A stretch of DNA of 64,000 bases from Candidatus Undinarchaeales archaeon (GCA_030753015.1 JASMDC010000014.1:16440-80439); one strand, 5' to 3'. Counted from the stretch's first letter, positions 41,509 through 50,515 are shown. The notes: generated by a model from the sequence alone, not told the origin. Translations and numbers: made by a program.

Positions 41509-42560
41509 GCAAGATCGTGTCGAAAAGGGATGCTCTTCCGGAGTACGTCACTCTCTTCGTCACGAACAAATGCAATTGTAGATGCACACACTGCTTCCTT
41601 TGGAAGGAGCTCAACGATACCGAGGGCGAGCTCAACCTGGATGAGATCGAGCTTTTGTCCAAGAGCATGGGGCGCTTCGCCGTCCTCTCGCTGACCGGTG
41701 GGGAACCCCTCCTGAAAAAGGACCTGCTCGACGTCATCAGGACGTTCCACCGAAACAACAGGATGCGGTACCTCGTGATCCCCACCAACGGAACGGTCCC
41801 GGCACGCGAGCTTGTCGAGAGGGTGCTTGAGGATTGTCCCGGGCTCAGGATCAGGGTGTTCGTGAGCATTGACGATATCGGTGAACGTCACGACCTGATC
41901 AGAGGGCACGAGGGCGTTTTCGACAAGGCTGTAAAGACGTTCAAGGAGCTGCGCTCGATCGGGAACGAGCGACTGGAGCTCGGCACGATAACGACCTACT
42001 CGAGATTGAACGAGGACAGGATATTCACCATCCTCGAATGGTTGAGAGAGAACCTACGACCCGACATCACGAACTTCCCGCTCGTACGCGGTGATGTCTC
42101 GAATCCTACGATCACTGATATCGACATCGCCATCTACGAGAGACTGATGGAAGACGTGTTCCGGAGGACAAGCGGTAATCTTGTCGAGAGTGCCAAGGAG
42201 GTGATGACCCAGCTCACGATCCAGACGGTGAGGGAGAACAGGTACATCACACCGTGCTACGCAGGCAGTATCAACGCCGTCATCCGTGCCAACGGGGACG
42301 TCTACCCTTGTGAGCTCCTGGACCTGAGGATGGGTAATCTTCGGGAGAACGATATGGACTTTAGGAAGTTATGGTCGTCAAAGAAGGCAATCAGTGTCAG
42401 GGAGCGGATAACGAGCATGAAGTGCTTCTGCACACATGGATGCAACATGCTACCGAACGTGCTTTTCAATCCACGATACCATCCCCGGGTCATCTGTGTG
42501 TACCTCAGGAACCTGTTCTCGGGTAGCGATAGCGACGCTCCGGTCGATACGGACCGGTAG
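41502..42560 (+). CDS. radical SAM/SPASM domain protein
   Basis: 352 residues from ATG 41502, overlapping the GT2 stop. The 4Fe-4S motif CNCRCTHC region supplies C-x3-C-x2-C near residue 25; LSLTGGEPLLKKDLLD is the SAM-binding GGE motif. The C-terminal half has the SPASM cysteines (PCYAG, VYPCELLDLRMGNL, MKCFCTHGCN) for auxiliary clusters. SPASM enzymes modify peptides, cofactors or proteins. No precursor peptide is visible nearby, and coupling to a membrane glycosyltransferase is unusual. Cytoplasmic. Confidence 0.85.
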   Translation: MLGKIVSKRDALPEYVTLFVTNKCNCRCTHCFLWKELNDTEGELNLDEIELLSKSMGRFAVLSLTGGEPLLKKDLLDVIRTFHRNNRMRYLVIPTNGTVPARELVERVLEDCPGLRIRVFVSIDDIGERHDLIRGHEGVFDKAVKTFKELRSIGNERLELGTITTYSRLNEDRIFTILEWLRENLRPDITNFPLVRGDVSNPTITDIDIAIYERLMEDVFRRTSGNLVESAKEVMTQLTIQTVRENRYITPCYAGSINAVIRANGDVYPCELLDLRMGNLRENDMDFRKLWSSKKAISVRERITSMKCFCTHGCNMLPNVLFNPRYHPRVICVYLRNLFSGSDSDAPVDTDR

Positions 42561-42571
42561 TCAATATGGGC

Positions 42572-44062
42572 CTAATGTTTAGCCCAGTCCCCGCTACGGC
42601 GCACGGCGTCCTGCCATCGGTCGTATAGTGCGTCCCGGTCGATGTCCTTCGGACTAAAAGTCTCGTCGGCCTGCCATAGCGAACGGATCTCGTCAAGACC
42701 GTCCCATACGTCAACTGCCAGTCCGGCAAGGAATGCCGCCCCAAGAGCGGTCGTCTCGAGCACGCGCGGTCGCACGACGTCGACACCGAGGATGTCGGCC
42801 TGGAACTGCATCAGGAAGTCGTTGCGGGCCATGCCCCCATCCACGGTGAGATGCTTGGTTGGAGTTCCCGTGTCCCGCTCCATCGCTCCGACCAGGTCCC
42901 GGGCCTGGAACGCGACGGACTCGAGCGCAGCACGCACTATGTTGGCGCGTCCGGTGTCCCGCGTGATTCCGATGAGCAGACCACGGGCGTACTGGTCCCA
43001 GTGGGGTGCGCCCAGTCCGACGAAGGCCGGGACGAGGTAGAGCTCAGAGTGCTCTACGCTCTCCGCCATGGTGGCGGTCTCCTTGGCATGGTCGATCATG
43101 TTCACGCCATCGCGTAGCCACTGTACAACGGCCCCCGCGATGAACACGCTCCCCTCGAGTGCGTAGTTGGCCTTTCCTTCCTCGAGGCTGTAGGCCACGG
43201 TCGTGAGCAGACGGTTGTTGGAGGGAACTGCCTTGCGTCCGGTGTTTAGCAGAAGGAAGCAGCCAGTGCCATATGTGTTCTTCATCTCGCCTTCTTCGAA
43301 GCAGCACTGCCCGAACAAGGCACCCTGTTGATCGCCAACGACACCGCAGAGGGGTACTTCTGCCCCCACGATGGCGGGATCGGTATAACCGTAAACTTCG
43401 CTGGACGGCCGCGCCTCAGGGAGCAAGGCCATGGGGATATCGAGGATCTTGCAGAGCTCCTCGTCCCAGGCGAGCTTGTGGATGTTAAAGAGCATGGTTC
43501 TCGAGGCGTTCGTGTAGTCCGTCTTGTGGACCTTCCCTCCGCTCAGTCGCCAGAGGAGGTATGTGTCCACTGTACCGAAGAGGAGGTCGCCACGTTCGGC
43601 CCGTTCCCGTGCACCGGGAACGCTGTCCAGGATCCACTTGACCTTGGTGGCCGAGAAGTACGAGTCGGGGATGAGGCCGGTCCTTTGTGTGAACAGTTCT
43701 CCGTGACCGTCCGCGACCAGCTTGTCCACGATGCCCGAAGTGCGCCGGCACTGCCACACGATAGCGTTGTGCACAGGCTTTCCGGTCTTCCGGTCCCAAA
43801 CGATGGTGGTCTCCCGCTGATTGGTGATGCCGATACCGGCGATCGAGCTCAGGGAGATCTTTCCCCTGTCGAGCGCTTCTCGCAGGGAGGCGCGCTGGGC
43901 AATGAAGATGTCCTCGGGTCGGTGCTCCACCCATCCGGGCTTCGGGTACACCTGTTCGAACTCCAACTGGCCGGACGCGACCTCACGCCCCTCTGCGTTC
44001 CAGATCACCGCCCTAGCGCTGGTCGTCCCTTCATCGAGCGCGATAACATACTTCTTCGTCAT
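42572..44062 (-). CDS. glpK: glycerol kinase
   Basis: 496 residues from ATG 44062 with GAGGTGG directly before it. FGGY-family kinase: ALDEGTTSARAVIW phosphate-binding loop at the N-terminus, GITNQRETT, GLIPDSYFSATKVKWIL, GVVGDQQGALFGQ, the TYGTGCFLLLNTG second loop and VDGGMARNDFLMQFQADIL. ATP-dependent formation of glycerol 3-phosphate. No glycerol facilitator or G3P dehydrogenase lies next to it. In archaea G3P is mainly catabolic, since lipids use G1P, so glycerol scavenging is likely. Length and motifs are close to bacterial GlpK, so transfer is possible. Confidence 0.94.
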   Translation of the reverse strand: MTKKYVIALDEGTTSARAVIWNAEGREVASGQLEFEQVYPKPGWVEHRPEDIFIAQRASLREALDRGKISLSSIAGIGITNQRETTIVWDRKTGKPVHNAIVWQCRRTSGIVDKLVADGHGELFTQRTGLIPDSYFSATKVKWILDSVPGARERAERGDLLFGTVDTYLLWRLSGGKVHKTDYTNASRTMLFNIHKLAWDEELCKILDIPMALLPEARPSSEVYGYTDPAIVGAEVPLCGVVGDQQGALFGQCCFEEGEMKNTYGTGCFLLLNTGRKAVPSNNRLLTTVAYSLEEGKANYALEGSVFIAGAVVQWLRDGVNMIDHAKETATMAESVEHSELYLVPAFVGLGAPHWDQYARGLLIGITRDTGRANIVRAALESVAFQARDLVGAMERDTGTPTKHLTVDGGMARNDFLMQFQADILGVDVVRPRVLETTALGAAFLAGLAVDVWDGLDEIRSLWQADETFSPKDIDRDALYDRWQDAVRRSGDWAKH

Positions 44063-44177
44063 GGTCCACCTCACCCCTTACGACAGAAACGACCGATGTC
44101 GTCTGCATCGTCCCGCGCCATCGAGCACAACACCAACGGTTAAAAAGCTCACGGCGGGCCGCCCGCTCGGGACGAAC

Positions 44178-44187
44178 AAATAAATAG
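44178..44187 (+). promoter_or_regulatory. TATA box of the exported Cys-repeat gene
   Basis: AATAAATAGG centred 27 nt before ATG 44209; decides this start over an upstream in-frame TTG-type codon. Confidence 0.55.
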
Positions 44188-44208
44188 GTGTAATGGGTGT
44201 TACTCCAT

Positions 44209-45078
44209 ATGGAGGGTACCTCTCGCACGTCCATCGCCCTCCTAGTAATATGGCTTCTATGTCTGCTCCTGGCCGCCTCCGCTGCACAAGCGGACGCGTG
44301 GGACTGCAGTTCACTCCCCAAGGGAACGTCTCATGGGCTCTGTATCTTCCAGCGGGCCGCTGCCGATAACGATTCAAGCGCGTGCGCGGGCATCGTGAAC
44401 GACACCCTCCGAGAGACCTGCCTTCTCCACACGGGACCGGGACAGCCAGGTGGGGAAGCGGTCTGCAAGGACATCGTCCAGGACCAAGGACGAGATAGGT
44501 GTTACTGGGCACGGGCCCTCGGCCAGGGTGAAAGTAGGTTGTGCGAGAGTATCAGTAATCATTTTACCCGCGACGCTTGTCGCACCCAGGTGGGCTCACA
44601 GATGGCCGATGTCGACCTATGCATGAAGGTAGTCGACACGGGTTGGCGCGCTCATTGCCTATTCAACGTCTTCGGCTCCGGACGTCCCCGCTCCACCCGA
44701 CACACTGACGACGTAGAACTGGTCTCCGAAGCCTTCGTACATGGCGACATCGTGGCATGTGGCGGTACCAAAGAGCCTCAGCTCGGGGCGTTCTGTCGGA
44801 TCGCTCTCATCGTACGGTCCGGTGACGTGACCCCCTGTAGGACCGTTCCCTCCGAATCCTGGCGGGACATCTGCGTGGAGCTCATGGCGCTGCGCGGTGT
44901 CCCGGACGAGGCGTGCGCCAGCATCACGGACGCGTACCACCGCGATATCTGCTATACGAACGGACCGATGTCCCTCAGCGATGTGACACGATGCAACATG
45001 ATCCGTGACGCTGCACTCAGGTCGACATGCAATTCTGTCCGTACGAACTGGGTCCCCGCACTGGCACCTGACCGTTAG
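44209..45078 (+). CDS. exported Cys-repeat protein
   Basis: 289 residues. Signal peptide (SIALLVIWLLCLLLAASAAQA), then about ten two-cysteine repeats of 22-30 residues such as SSACAGIVNDTLRETCLL, SRLCESISNHFTRDACRT, VDLCMKVVDTGWRAHCLF and DEACASITDAYHRDICYT. The unit C-x-x-I-x6-RD-x-C is the same as in the membrane-anchored protein at 5.3-6.3 kb, but here there is no cytoplasmic tail or anchor, so it is secreted or surface-bound by other means. Tail-to-tail overlap of 4 bp with the next gene. Function unknown. Confidence 0.65.
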   Translation: MEGTSRTSIALLVIWLLCLLLAASAAQADAWDCSSLPKGTSHGLCIFQRAAADNDSSACAGIVNDTLRETCLLHTGPGQPGGEAVCKDIVQDQGRDRCYWARALGQGESRLCESISNHFTRDACRTQVGSQMADVDLCMKVVDTGWRAHCLFNVFGSGRPRSTRHTDDVELVSEAFVHGDIVACGGTKEPQLGAFCRIALIVRSGDVTPCRTVPSESWRDICVELMALRGVPDEACASITDAYHRDICYTNGPMSLSDVTRCNMIRDAALRSTCNSVRTNWVPALAPDR

Positions 45079-46685
45079 AATTGCCGGGCGATTACAGCCG
45101 GATAGCACATGCGCGCGTCCCCTGTGCAGCGTACGTGCTGGTCCGTTATATACTCGACCGACCACTCCGCGTCCAACCGTGGGGCCACTGGTAGCAGCGA
45201 AGGTGAGAGAAGGTCCACACGGGCCTGATGGACCGCGGGCACGTCCTCCGACATGAACGGGATGTGAAGAGCGTACCGCGCATCAGGGGGTGCGTCCACG
45301 TAGCCTGCTGCGGCCACGAACACGACCACTGCGGCAAAAGCCGCGAGATATGCCCGCACCGCCTCGCGACGTTCCATCCGGAGGAGGAGCGCCAGCCCCC
45401 GGCCCACAGCGAGCCCTAGCGGCGGGAGAGCGATGAACAGGAGCGATGTCTTGGGGGGGGCCCAGTTCTCGTTGAGGCCGAGGAACGTGAGCATGAGCAG
45501 GGTCCATGTCAGTAGGACGGGCCCAATTTCGTCCTTCCCACGCAGTACAAGACCAGCGGCCGCCAAGGGCGCAGCGACCAGTCCGAGTGTCCGGACCACG
45601 AGGAGAGGTAGGTAGAGGAACGATGGGAAAGGATAGCCCGGCGTCCGGACCACGACAGCATAGAAGGGGGCGTTGAGCATACCGTACATGCAGAAGGAGA
45701 AAGGACCAAGGACATGGCGATACTGAGGAGGGCATTCATCCGCAGGGAGGGGACTGGTGTGTGCTTCGTGCACCAGGATCCGACCGAAGTTGAGCTGGTG
45801 GCCGAGCAACACGGGCGCGACGACAAGAGCGGCGCCCGTGCAGAAAGCGAGGAAGCGGGGTCCCCGTAGACCCGCCCCCCTCACGAGGTGGACAAGAACG
45901 GGAACGGTCAGGAGAACCGCTTCCTTCCGGTAGAAGTAGCAACTGCCGAGCGCAAGTCCAACAAGGAGCCACTGGCGTGGCGAGCGAGCCTTGACGATTA
46001 GGTGTAGGAGGGCACATCCACCGAAGAGCGCGAGGAATGCGGTGATGAACGAAGCGAAGTTGAGCACCGTCCCGTTGAGCGAAAGGACCAGTGCGGCCAC
46101 AAGGGAGGGGACAGGACTACTGGTAAGTGCACGTCCCGCGGAGTAGGTCAGCAGGAGGATGAGCCCGAGCACGGTCCCCATCACGAGGGGCTCGTTCGCA
46201 GGTCCCAGCAATGTGAGCATTGTATGCTTGTAGAGCGTAGCCCCGAGCGGGCGCATGCCGAAATGGAACGCTCCCGCACCCGTTACAAGGGGCAAGGTGT
46301 CGCCAGCGGCCTCGAGCTCCACAGGGACCGCCACGATGTTCCAGATAATGATGGCACTGGCGGCGGCGACTGCGAGCGCGTCGAAACGGTCGCTCTTCGA
46401 TACCTGTACGCGACCACCAGTGAGAAGAGCACAGGCCACTGTGATGGCCACAGCGACCGCCATCAGGAGCATGAGGCTAACTGGAAGGTACCCTACAAGG
46501 AAGAGTAGATAGGCACCAAGGGGTACCACGAGAATCCCCATGGTGAGTGAAAGAGCGCACCATTCGAGGACCTTCCCGCGCCAGCGAGCCGCTCGGAGCA
46601 GCGATGCCCCGGGGAGCGCGAGCACGGGGAGCAGGAGGAAGACCCGGAACAGGCTTACAACGGTCCACACCACGATAGAGCCCAC
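45075..46685 (-). CDS. polytopic membrane protein, probable GT-C-type glycosyltransferase
   Basis: 536 residues from GTG 46685, which has GGAGG six bases before it inside the flavodoxin stop region and starts 1 bp after that stop. About 11-12 membrane helices; the first large loop (ELEAAGDTLPLVTGAGAFHF) precedes a region like the acidic loop of GT-C enzymes, and the C-terminal 80 residues form an external soluble domain with two cysteines (VRCTGDARMCYP). The layout resembles PMT/ArnT-like transferases, but no firm DxD motif is seen. Cotranscribed with the flavodoxin. Confidence 0.5.
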   Translation of the reverse strand: MGSIVVWTVVSLFRVFLLLPVLALPGASLLRAARWRGKVLEWCALSLTMGILVVPLGAYLLFLVGYLPVSLMLLMAVAVAITVACALLTGGRVQVSKSDRFDALAVAAASAIIIWNIVAVPVELEAAGDTLPLVTGAGAFHFGMRPLGATLYKHTMLTLLGPANEPLVMGTVLGLILLLTYSAGRALTSSPVPSLVAALVLSLNGTVLNFASFITAFLALFGGCALLHLIVKARSPRQWLLVGLALGSCYFYRKEAVLLTVPVLVHLVRGAGLRGPRFLAFCTGAALVVAPVLLGHQLNFGRILVHEAHTSPLPADECPPQYRHVLGPFSFCMYGMLNAPFYAVVVRTPGYPFPSFLYLPLLVVRTLGLVAAPLAAAGLVLRGKDEIGPVLLTWTLLMLTFLGLNENWAPPKTSLLFIALPPLGLAVGRGLALLLRMERREAVRAYLAAFAAVVVFVAAAGYVDAPPDARYALHIPFMSEDVPAVHQARVDLLSPSLLPVAPRLDAEWSVEYITDQHVRCTGDARMCYPAVIARQF

Positions 46686-46686
46686 C

Positions 46687-47148
46687 TCATTCCTCCGAGC
46701 CCTTGCTCAATCGCAAGCCCAGAGCACGTCCAAGGTCCCGGAGCCGTGCTTCATCCTTCGTCCCCGGTTGCCCCTTGACGAGCACTCCGGGACAGATCCT
46801 CACGAGCCCGACAGATGTGCTCAGTCTTTCCAACACCTTGACGACCTTCCCACCACCTCCGTGAGTACCGAACGCCACGAAAGGCTTACCATCGACGCGA
46901 GTGTCGCGGTATACCCGGTCGAAGAAGCACTTCACCTCTCCTGAGACATAGGAAAAGAAATCAGGGCTCCCCAAGGCGATCCCGTCCATCCTGTCAAGGA
47001 TATCCGGATCGAACATATCAGCAGGAACGGTCTCGACGCTCACACCTTCCACACCGAACGCACCCTGGGCGACGAGCTCGGCGGCCCGCCGGGTGTTCCC
47101 CGAGCTCGAATGGTAGAGCACAAGGATGCGGCGACCGGGGGTCGACAT
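46687..47148 (-). CDS. flavodoxin-like FMN protein
   Basis: 153 residues from ATG 47148, 27 nt after a TATA box. The FMN phosphate loop HSSSGNTRRAAELV follows strand 1; GIALGSPDFFSYVSGEVKCF and FGTHGGGGKV are the other flavin-contact loops. Short-chain flavodoxin or WrbA-like electron carrier, cytoplasmic. The C-terminus overlaps the ribosome binding site of the following membrane protein gene. Divergent from a cupin gene with a separate promoter. Confidence 0.83.
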   Translation of the reverse strand: MSTPGRRILVLYHSSSGNTRRAAELVAQGAFGVEGVSVETVPADMFDPDILDRMDGIALGSPDFFSYVSGEVKCFFDRVYRDTRVDGKPFVAFGTHGGGGKVVKVLERLSTSVGLVRICPGVLVKGQPGTKDEARLRDLGRALGLRLSKGSEE

Positions 47149-47170
47149 GGGGAACAGTGGCGCGGTGAAG

Positions 47171-47180
47171 CTTTTTATGT
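47171..47180 (-). promoter_or_regulatory. TATA box of the flavodoxin gene
   Basis: Minus-strand ACATAAAAAG centred 27 nt before ATG 47148; rules out longer in-frame starts. Confidence 0.6.
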
Positions 47181-47210
47181 CCTCCGTGACCGGTCTCCGA
47201 CCCAAACACA

Positions 47211-47220
47211 TACTTTTAAG
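47211..47220 (+). promoter_or_regulatory. TATA box of the cupin gene
   Basis: TACTTTTAAG centred 27 nt before ATG 47243. The in-frame ATG at 47228 is only 12 nt away and would lie upstream of the transcription start. Confidence 0.6.
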
Positions 47221-47242
47221 CACGGACATGCCCACGGCCTAC

Positions 47243-47590
47243 ATGTTCATCGCCAAGGCCGAGGACGTTGACGAGCGCCCCGTGGAGATGGAGGGTGCCC
47301 GGGACATCACCATCCGATGGCTCATCGATCCAAAAGTGGGTGCAGAGAACTTTGCCATGCGCCTCTTCCGTCTTGAGAAGGACGGCTACACCCCATACCA
47401 CCAGCATGACTGGGAGCATGAGGTCTTCGTGCTCCGGGGCGATGGTATCGTTCGGACCGAGGAGGGCGACCACAAGCTCGGCCCACGAAGCGTGATCTTC
47501 ATGCCTGGCGGTAAGTGGCACCAGTTCCTCAACTCCGGTCCCGAGGAGTTCGAGTTCCTCTGCCTCATACCCAACTCGGGCGTGAAATAG
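47243..47590 (+). CDS. small cupin-domain protein
   Basis: 115 residues. Cupin motif 1 is YTPYHQHDWEHEVFVLRGDG (metal ligands His, His, Glu/His) and motif 2 is GPRSVIFMPGGKWHQFLN with the last ligand His. The single beta-barrel is metal-binding; members include isomerases, dioxygenases and storage proteins, so activity cannot be predicted. Cytoplasmic and leaderless. It faces the flavodoxin gene, but each has its own TATA box. Confidence 0.82.
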   Translation: MFIAKAEDVDERPVEMEGARDITIRWLIDPKVGAENFAMRLFRLEKDGYTPYHQHDWEHEVFVLRGDGIVRTEEGDHKLGPRSVIFMPGGKWHQFLNSGPEEFEFLCLIPNSGVK

Positions 47591-47681
47591 GGACCTGTTC
47601 GGGCGGGCTTTTGAGCTCGCGGAGATCAGGGATCCAAAAAAAGATTGATTCTGGAGCGTCCAGAACGCGTCACAGAGCTAT

Positions 47682-47727
47682 TAAGGTATAATAGGGTATA
47701 TGAATGTATAAAGCATACACATATAAA
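47682..47727 (+). promoter_or_regulatory. AT-rich block with several TATA-like words
   Basis: TATTAAGG, GTATAATAG, GTATATGAA, GTATAAAGC and CATATAAAG follow one another upstream of the 38-residue zinc-finger gene. The last is at a suitable distance for a leadered transcript. Confidence 0.4.
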
Positions 47728-47764
47728 GAAGGGGACGCACACTCCTTTTTACCAGGTGATTAGT

Positions 47765-47881
47765 GTGAGCATACCCGAGCAGCAAAAGCGCAAGTGCGGA
47801 GAGTGCGAGTTCTGGAAGGACGATGTCTGTGTGGCCTACTCCTGTGTAGAGGCTGGCGAGCAGACTCAGAGCCTCTTCTAG
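47765..47881 (+). CDS. 38-residue zinc-finger miniprotein
   Basis: Starts at GTG 47765 with AGGTGA before it. Sequence SIPEQQKRKCGECEFWKDDV then CVAYSC: cysteines at 11, 14, 22 and 27 could bind one zinc ion. The open frame continues upstream for 40 codons, but through the promoter-like AT block, so the short form is preferred. Similar mini zinc fingers are common in archaea and mostly unstudied. Confidence 0.5.
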   Translation: MSIPEQQKRKCGECEFWKDDVCVAYSCVEAGEQTQSLF

Positions 47882-48002
47882 ACTGAATTAACCAACACCT
47901 GCCCGAATTCTTCCGTAGTTGGAGACATCGCAATCGAAGAGTCCATCGATTATCGAGACCACTGATAGGATTGTTGTCATCCCGGAGAGCATTGTGGGTG
48001 CT

Positions 48003-49412
48003 CTAGAGGTCGTCGAACCCTGCACCGCCACCAGCCGAGATGTCAGACAACGATTCTGGCTCGGCGGCTGGCCGGGGAGCAGGTTCCGGAGGCGAACCTT
48101 GAGCGAGCTCAGGTTCGTCCCTCGGTTCAGGCGAGGGTTCTGGCTTATCTGCAGCAGGTTCCACCTTGGGGAGAGGCTTGTGATGCTTCCGCTCGCGTTT
48201 CTTTGGCTTCGTCTTCACTGTCGCACTCCTGCCAATAGTGACCACGTATCGATCCACGGTCACGGTATGCTGGACGGTAGACACGATACCCGCGGCAAGG
48301 AGGGCCGAGAAGATCCCGGTGGAAAGGAACGACGTCAGGGGTCGGACGAGGCTCTGGGTGAACATCGTCGTCGTGAAGACGATGAACGCGGTGATGTAGG
48401 GGAGGTAGTCTAGCATGGTGACGACCATGCCCATGGTGTCCTTCAACTGCTTCGTACCGTCCTCCATCTGCTGGCGCACCTGGGGAGAGGTCTTCACGAC
48501 CTCGTCCACGAGGTCATCGACAGTAAGCGTGCTCCAGTCCTTTCTTGTGTCCACACCATAGCTGTTCAGGATCTGGCCCATACTGGTGTCGGTCTGGTCC
48601 TCCACCTGATCCTCGGTGACGCCCGATGGGAGCTGGCGACGCACCATCCCACGAACGCAAGGACGGAGCTGATCGGAACCTTTACAACCCAATTGGCCCT
48701 CGACGCTCCCCGATACCTGTTTCTTGGCCATCTGCTGGGTAGCACCCTCAAGGATGTCATTCATGCACAGTTCGGTGTCATCATGTGTGCATTTGAACTC
48801 GCCTTCGAAGCCCACATTGGAGAACAAGTTCCCCAGGAGCTGGTCGCGCATGTCGGCCTGGTCGCGCACGACGACATTGTACGCGACAAGGGCAAGGGCC
48901 AGTGCTACGATGAACATGAATCCTGCCGCCCCTGCTGACGATACCTCGCCGCCGGAGAACTGGATGAGCGCTGAGAACTTCTTCCAGGAGGCGTAGGCGG
49001 AATAAATGCACGCTAAGAGGATGGCCGCAGAGACCGTCTGCGTACCGGACGAGGAGCCCAGCCTCATCATCATAGCCCCGATGATGCCCAATGACACCAT
49101 CAGCCCTCCGGCCAGTGGTATCGGACAGAGCACTGCGGATACCGCGATGAGAGAAATGACCAGTGCAGCATAAAGGCACAGAATGATGACAAGGGCCAGA
49201 TTTCCCCTGATGAGGCCGAAGAAACCGCCACCACTCTCGCCATCGTCATCCCCACCACCGAGGTTGGTCGGGAGCACGAGCGTCATGAGGTCCGCTTTGC
49301 TCGGGAGGTCCATGGTCCCGAGCTTGGCAAAGAGGAGAACGCTTGCCGTGAGCACCACCAAGAAACTGAGAAGCGGGACAATAAAGTCGCTCATCGGATT
49401 GCTGTCGCCCAT
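48003..49412 (-). CDS. polytopic membrane protein with Cys-containing loop and Pro-rich tail
   Basis: 469 residues from ATG 49412 (TATA about 28 nt upstream). About five hydrophobic helices in the first 190 residues (e.g. VIILCLYAALVISLIAVSAV), then a helical, probably external domain (195-330) with four cysteines (KCTHDDTELC, GCKGSDQLRPC), two to three more helices, and a C-terminal tail of about 85 residues, first basic (KTKPKKRERKHHK) then Pro/Glu-rich. The tail resembles a disordered cytoplasmic linker. No family assigned. Confidence 0.55.
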   Translation of the reverse strand: MGDSNPMSDFIVPLLSFLVVLTASVLLFAKLGTMDLPSKADLMTLVLPTNLGGGDDDGESGGGFFGLIRGNLALVIILCLYAALVISLIAVSAVLCPIPLAGGLMVSLGIIGAMMMRLGSSSGTQTVSAAILLACIYSAYASWKKFSALIQFSGGEVSSAGAAGFMFIVALALALVAYNVVVRDQADMRDQLLGNLFSNVGFEGEFKCTHDDTELCMNDILEGATQQMAKKQVSGSVEGQLGCKGSDQLRPCVRGMVRRQLPSGVTEDQVEDQTDTSMGQILNSYGVDTRKDWSTLTVDDLVDEVVKTSPQVRQQMEDGTKQLKDTMGMVVTMLDYLPYITAFIVFTTTMFTQSLVRPLTSFLSTGIFSALLAAGIVSTVQHTVTVDRYVVTIGRSATVKTKPKKRERKHHKPLPKVEPAADKPEPSPEPRDEPELAQGSPPEPAPRPAAEPESLSDISAGGGAGFDDL

Positions 49413-49436
49413 GACATGACTGGGGCGCGATAACAC

Positions 49437-49446
49437 ATATAAAGGC
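49437..49446 (-). promoter_or_regulatory. TATA box of the Pro-tail membrane protein
   Basis: Minus-strand CTTTATATGT about 28 nt before ATG 49412. Confidence 0.6.
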
Positions 49447-49472
49447 TCGCTGCTGGCGTCCCGGGACCAATC

Positions 49473-49482
49473 CTTTTAAATA
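49473..49482 (+). promoter_or_regulatory. TATA box of the asparaginase gene
   Basis: CTTTTAAATA centred 27 nt before ATG 49504. Confidence 0.6.
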
Positions 49483-49503
49483 GCGAACCTCTCTCCGCAG
49501 GCC

Positions 49504-50511
49504 ATGAAGCGCATCGCCCTGCTCTCGGCGGGAGGAACCCTCGGTGCCGTAAGAGAGGACGGGACCGAGACCCTGATCCCGGGACATGACAGCCCCGACC
49601 TACTAGACAAGGTACCGGAGTTGGTACGCATCGCCGATATTGTCCCCAGGGTGCTCTTCAACCACGACTCATCCAACCTCCAGCCACACCACTGGGTGCA
49701 GGTTGCCGAAGCGGTACATCGTGCCTTCACCGAGGATGATGTGGACGGTGTAGTGGTCACGCATGGTACCGACACCATGGCCTATACAGCTGCAGCCCTC
49801 TCGCTCATGGTCCGCCACCTCCCGGGGCCAGTCGTGCTCACAGGCTCACAGCTCCCATTCTCAGAAGTCGGCTCGGACGGGCGACGCAACCTTCTCGATG
49901 CCTTTCGCGTAGCCACCGAGGCGGACCTTGGAGAAGTCGTTCTGGTGTTCAATGGCAAGATCATCCGGGGATCACGGTCGAAGAAGATGCGCGCCTTGGC
50001 CTACGATGCTTTCGAGAGCGTGGGAATGCCGTTGGTTGGCACGGTTGAGGCAGATATTGTCCTTTCCCCGCATGCCCGACCGCGTATCGCAGGGACTCCC
50101 GTGCTCGATACACGCTTGGCCGATGATGTCTGCTTGGTCAAGCTATTCCCTGGCTTCCATCCATCCCTGCTCCCCACCATCGCGGACAGTCACCACGGCA
50201 TCGTGCTCGAGGGATTCGGTGCGGGGAACGTCCCCACTGACGAACTGAGCCTGGTCCCTACCATCAAGAAAGTGGTCGGATCGGGATGCCACGTGGTGCT
50301 CACCACCCAGTGCGTGTTCGGTGCTGCGTGGTCGGACGTGTACAAGACGGGGCTTCTGGCGCTCGAGTCGGGGGCCATCCCGGCCTACGACATGAACTCC
50401 GAGGCCGCACTAGTAAAGCTCATGTGGGTCCTCGGCCATACGACTGAACCTGAGAAGGTCAGGTCAATGATGCACACGGACTATGCCGGAGAGATAACCG
50501 CGAGGTCGTGA
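49504..50511 (+). CDS. L-asparaginase (type I, cytoplasmic)
   Basis: 335 residues. Nucleophile Thr12 in LLSAGGTLGAV, second catalytic motif VVTHGTDTMAYTA with T86, T89 and D90, and GSQLPFSEVGSDGRRN with the lysine-region loop. The C-terminal half (IVLEGFGAGNVPT, VVLTTQCVFG) completes the active site in the dimer. No signal peptide. It lacks the N-terminal extension expected of GatD, the archaeal tRNA amidotransferase subunit, and no gatE lies near it, so free asparagine hydrolysis is preferred. Confidence 0.88.
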   Translation: MKRIALLSAGGTLGAVREDGTETLIPGHDSPDLLDKVPELVRIADIVPRVLFNHDSSNLQPHHWVQVAEAVHRAFTEDDVDGVVVTHGTDTMAYTAAALSLMVRHLPGPVVLTGSQLPFSEVGSDGRRNLLDAFRVATEADLGEVVLVFNGKIIRGSRSKKMRALAYDAFESVGMPLVGTVEADIVLSPHARPRIAGTPVLDTRLADDVCLVKLFPGFHPSLLPTIADSHHGIVLEGFGAGNVPTDELSLVPTIKKVVGSGCHVVLTTQCVFGAAWSDVYKTGLLALESGAIPAYDMNSEAALVKLMWVLGHTTEPEKVRSMMHTDYAGEITARS

Positions 50512-50515
50512 ACCC

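Noticed and set aside
49504-50511. GatD subunit of the archaeal Glu-tRNA(Gln) amidotransferase
   Set aside because: Lacks the N-terminal extension of GatD and has no gatE neighbour; a plain asparaginase fits better.
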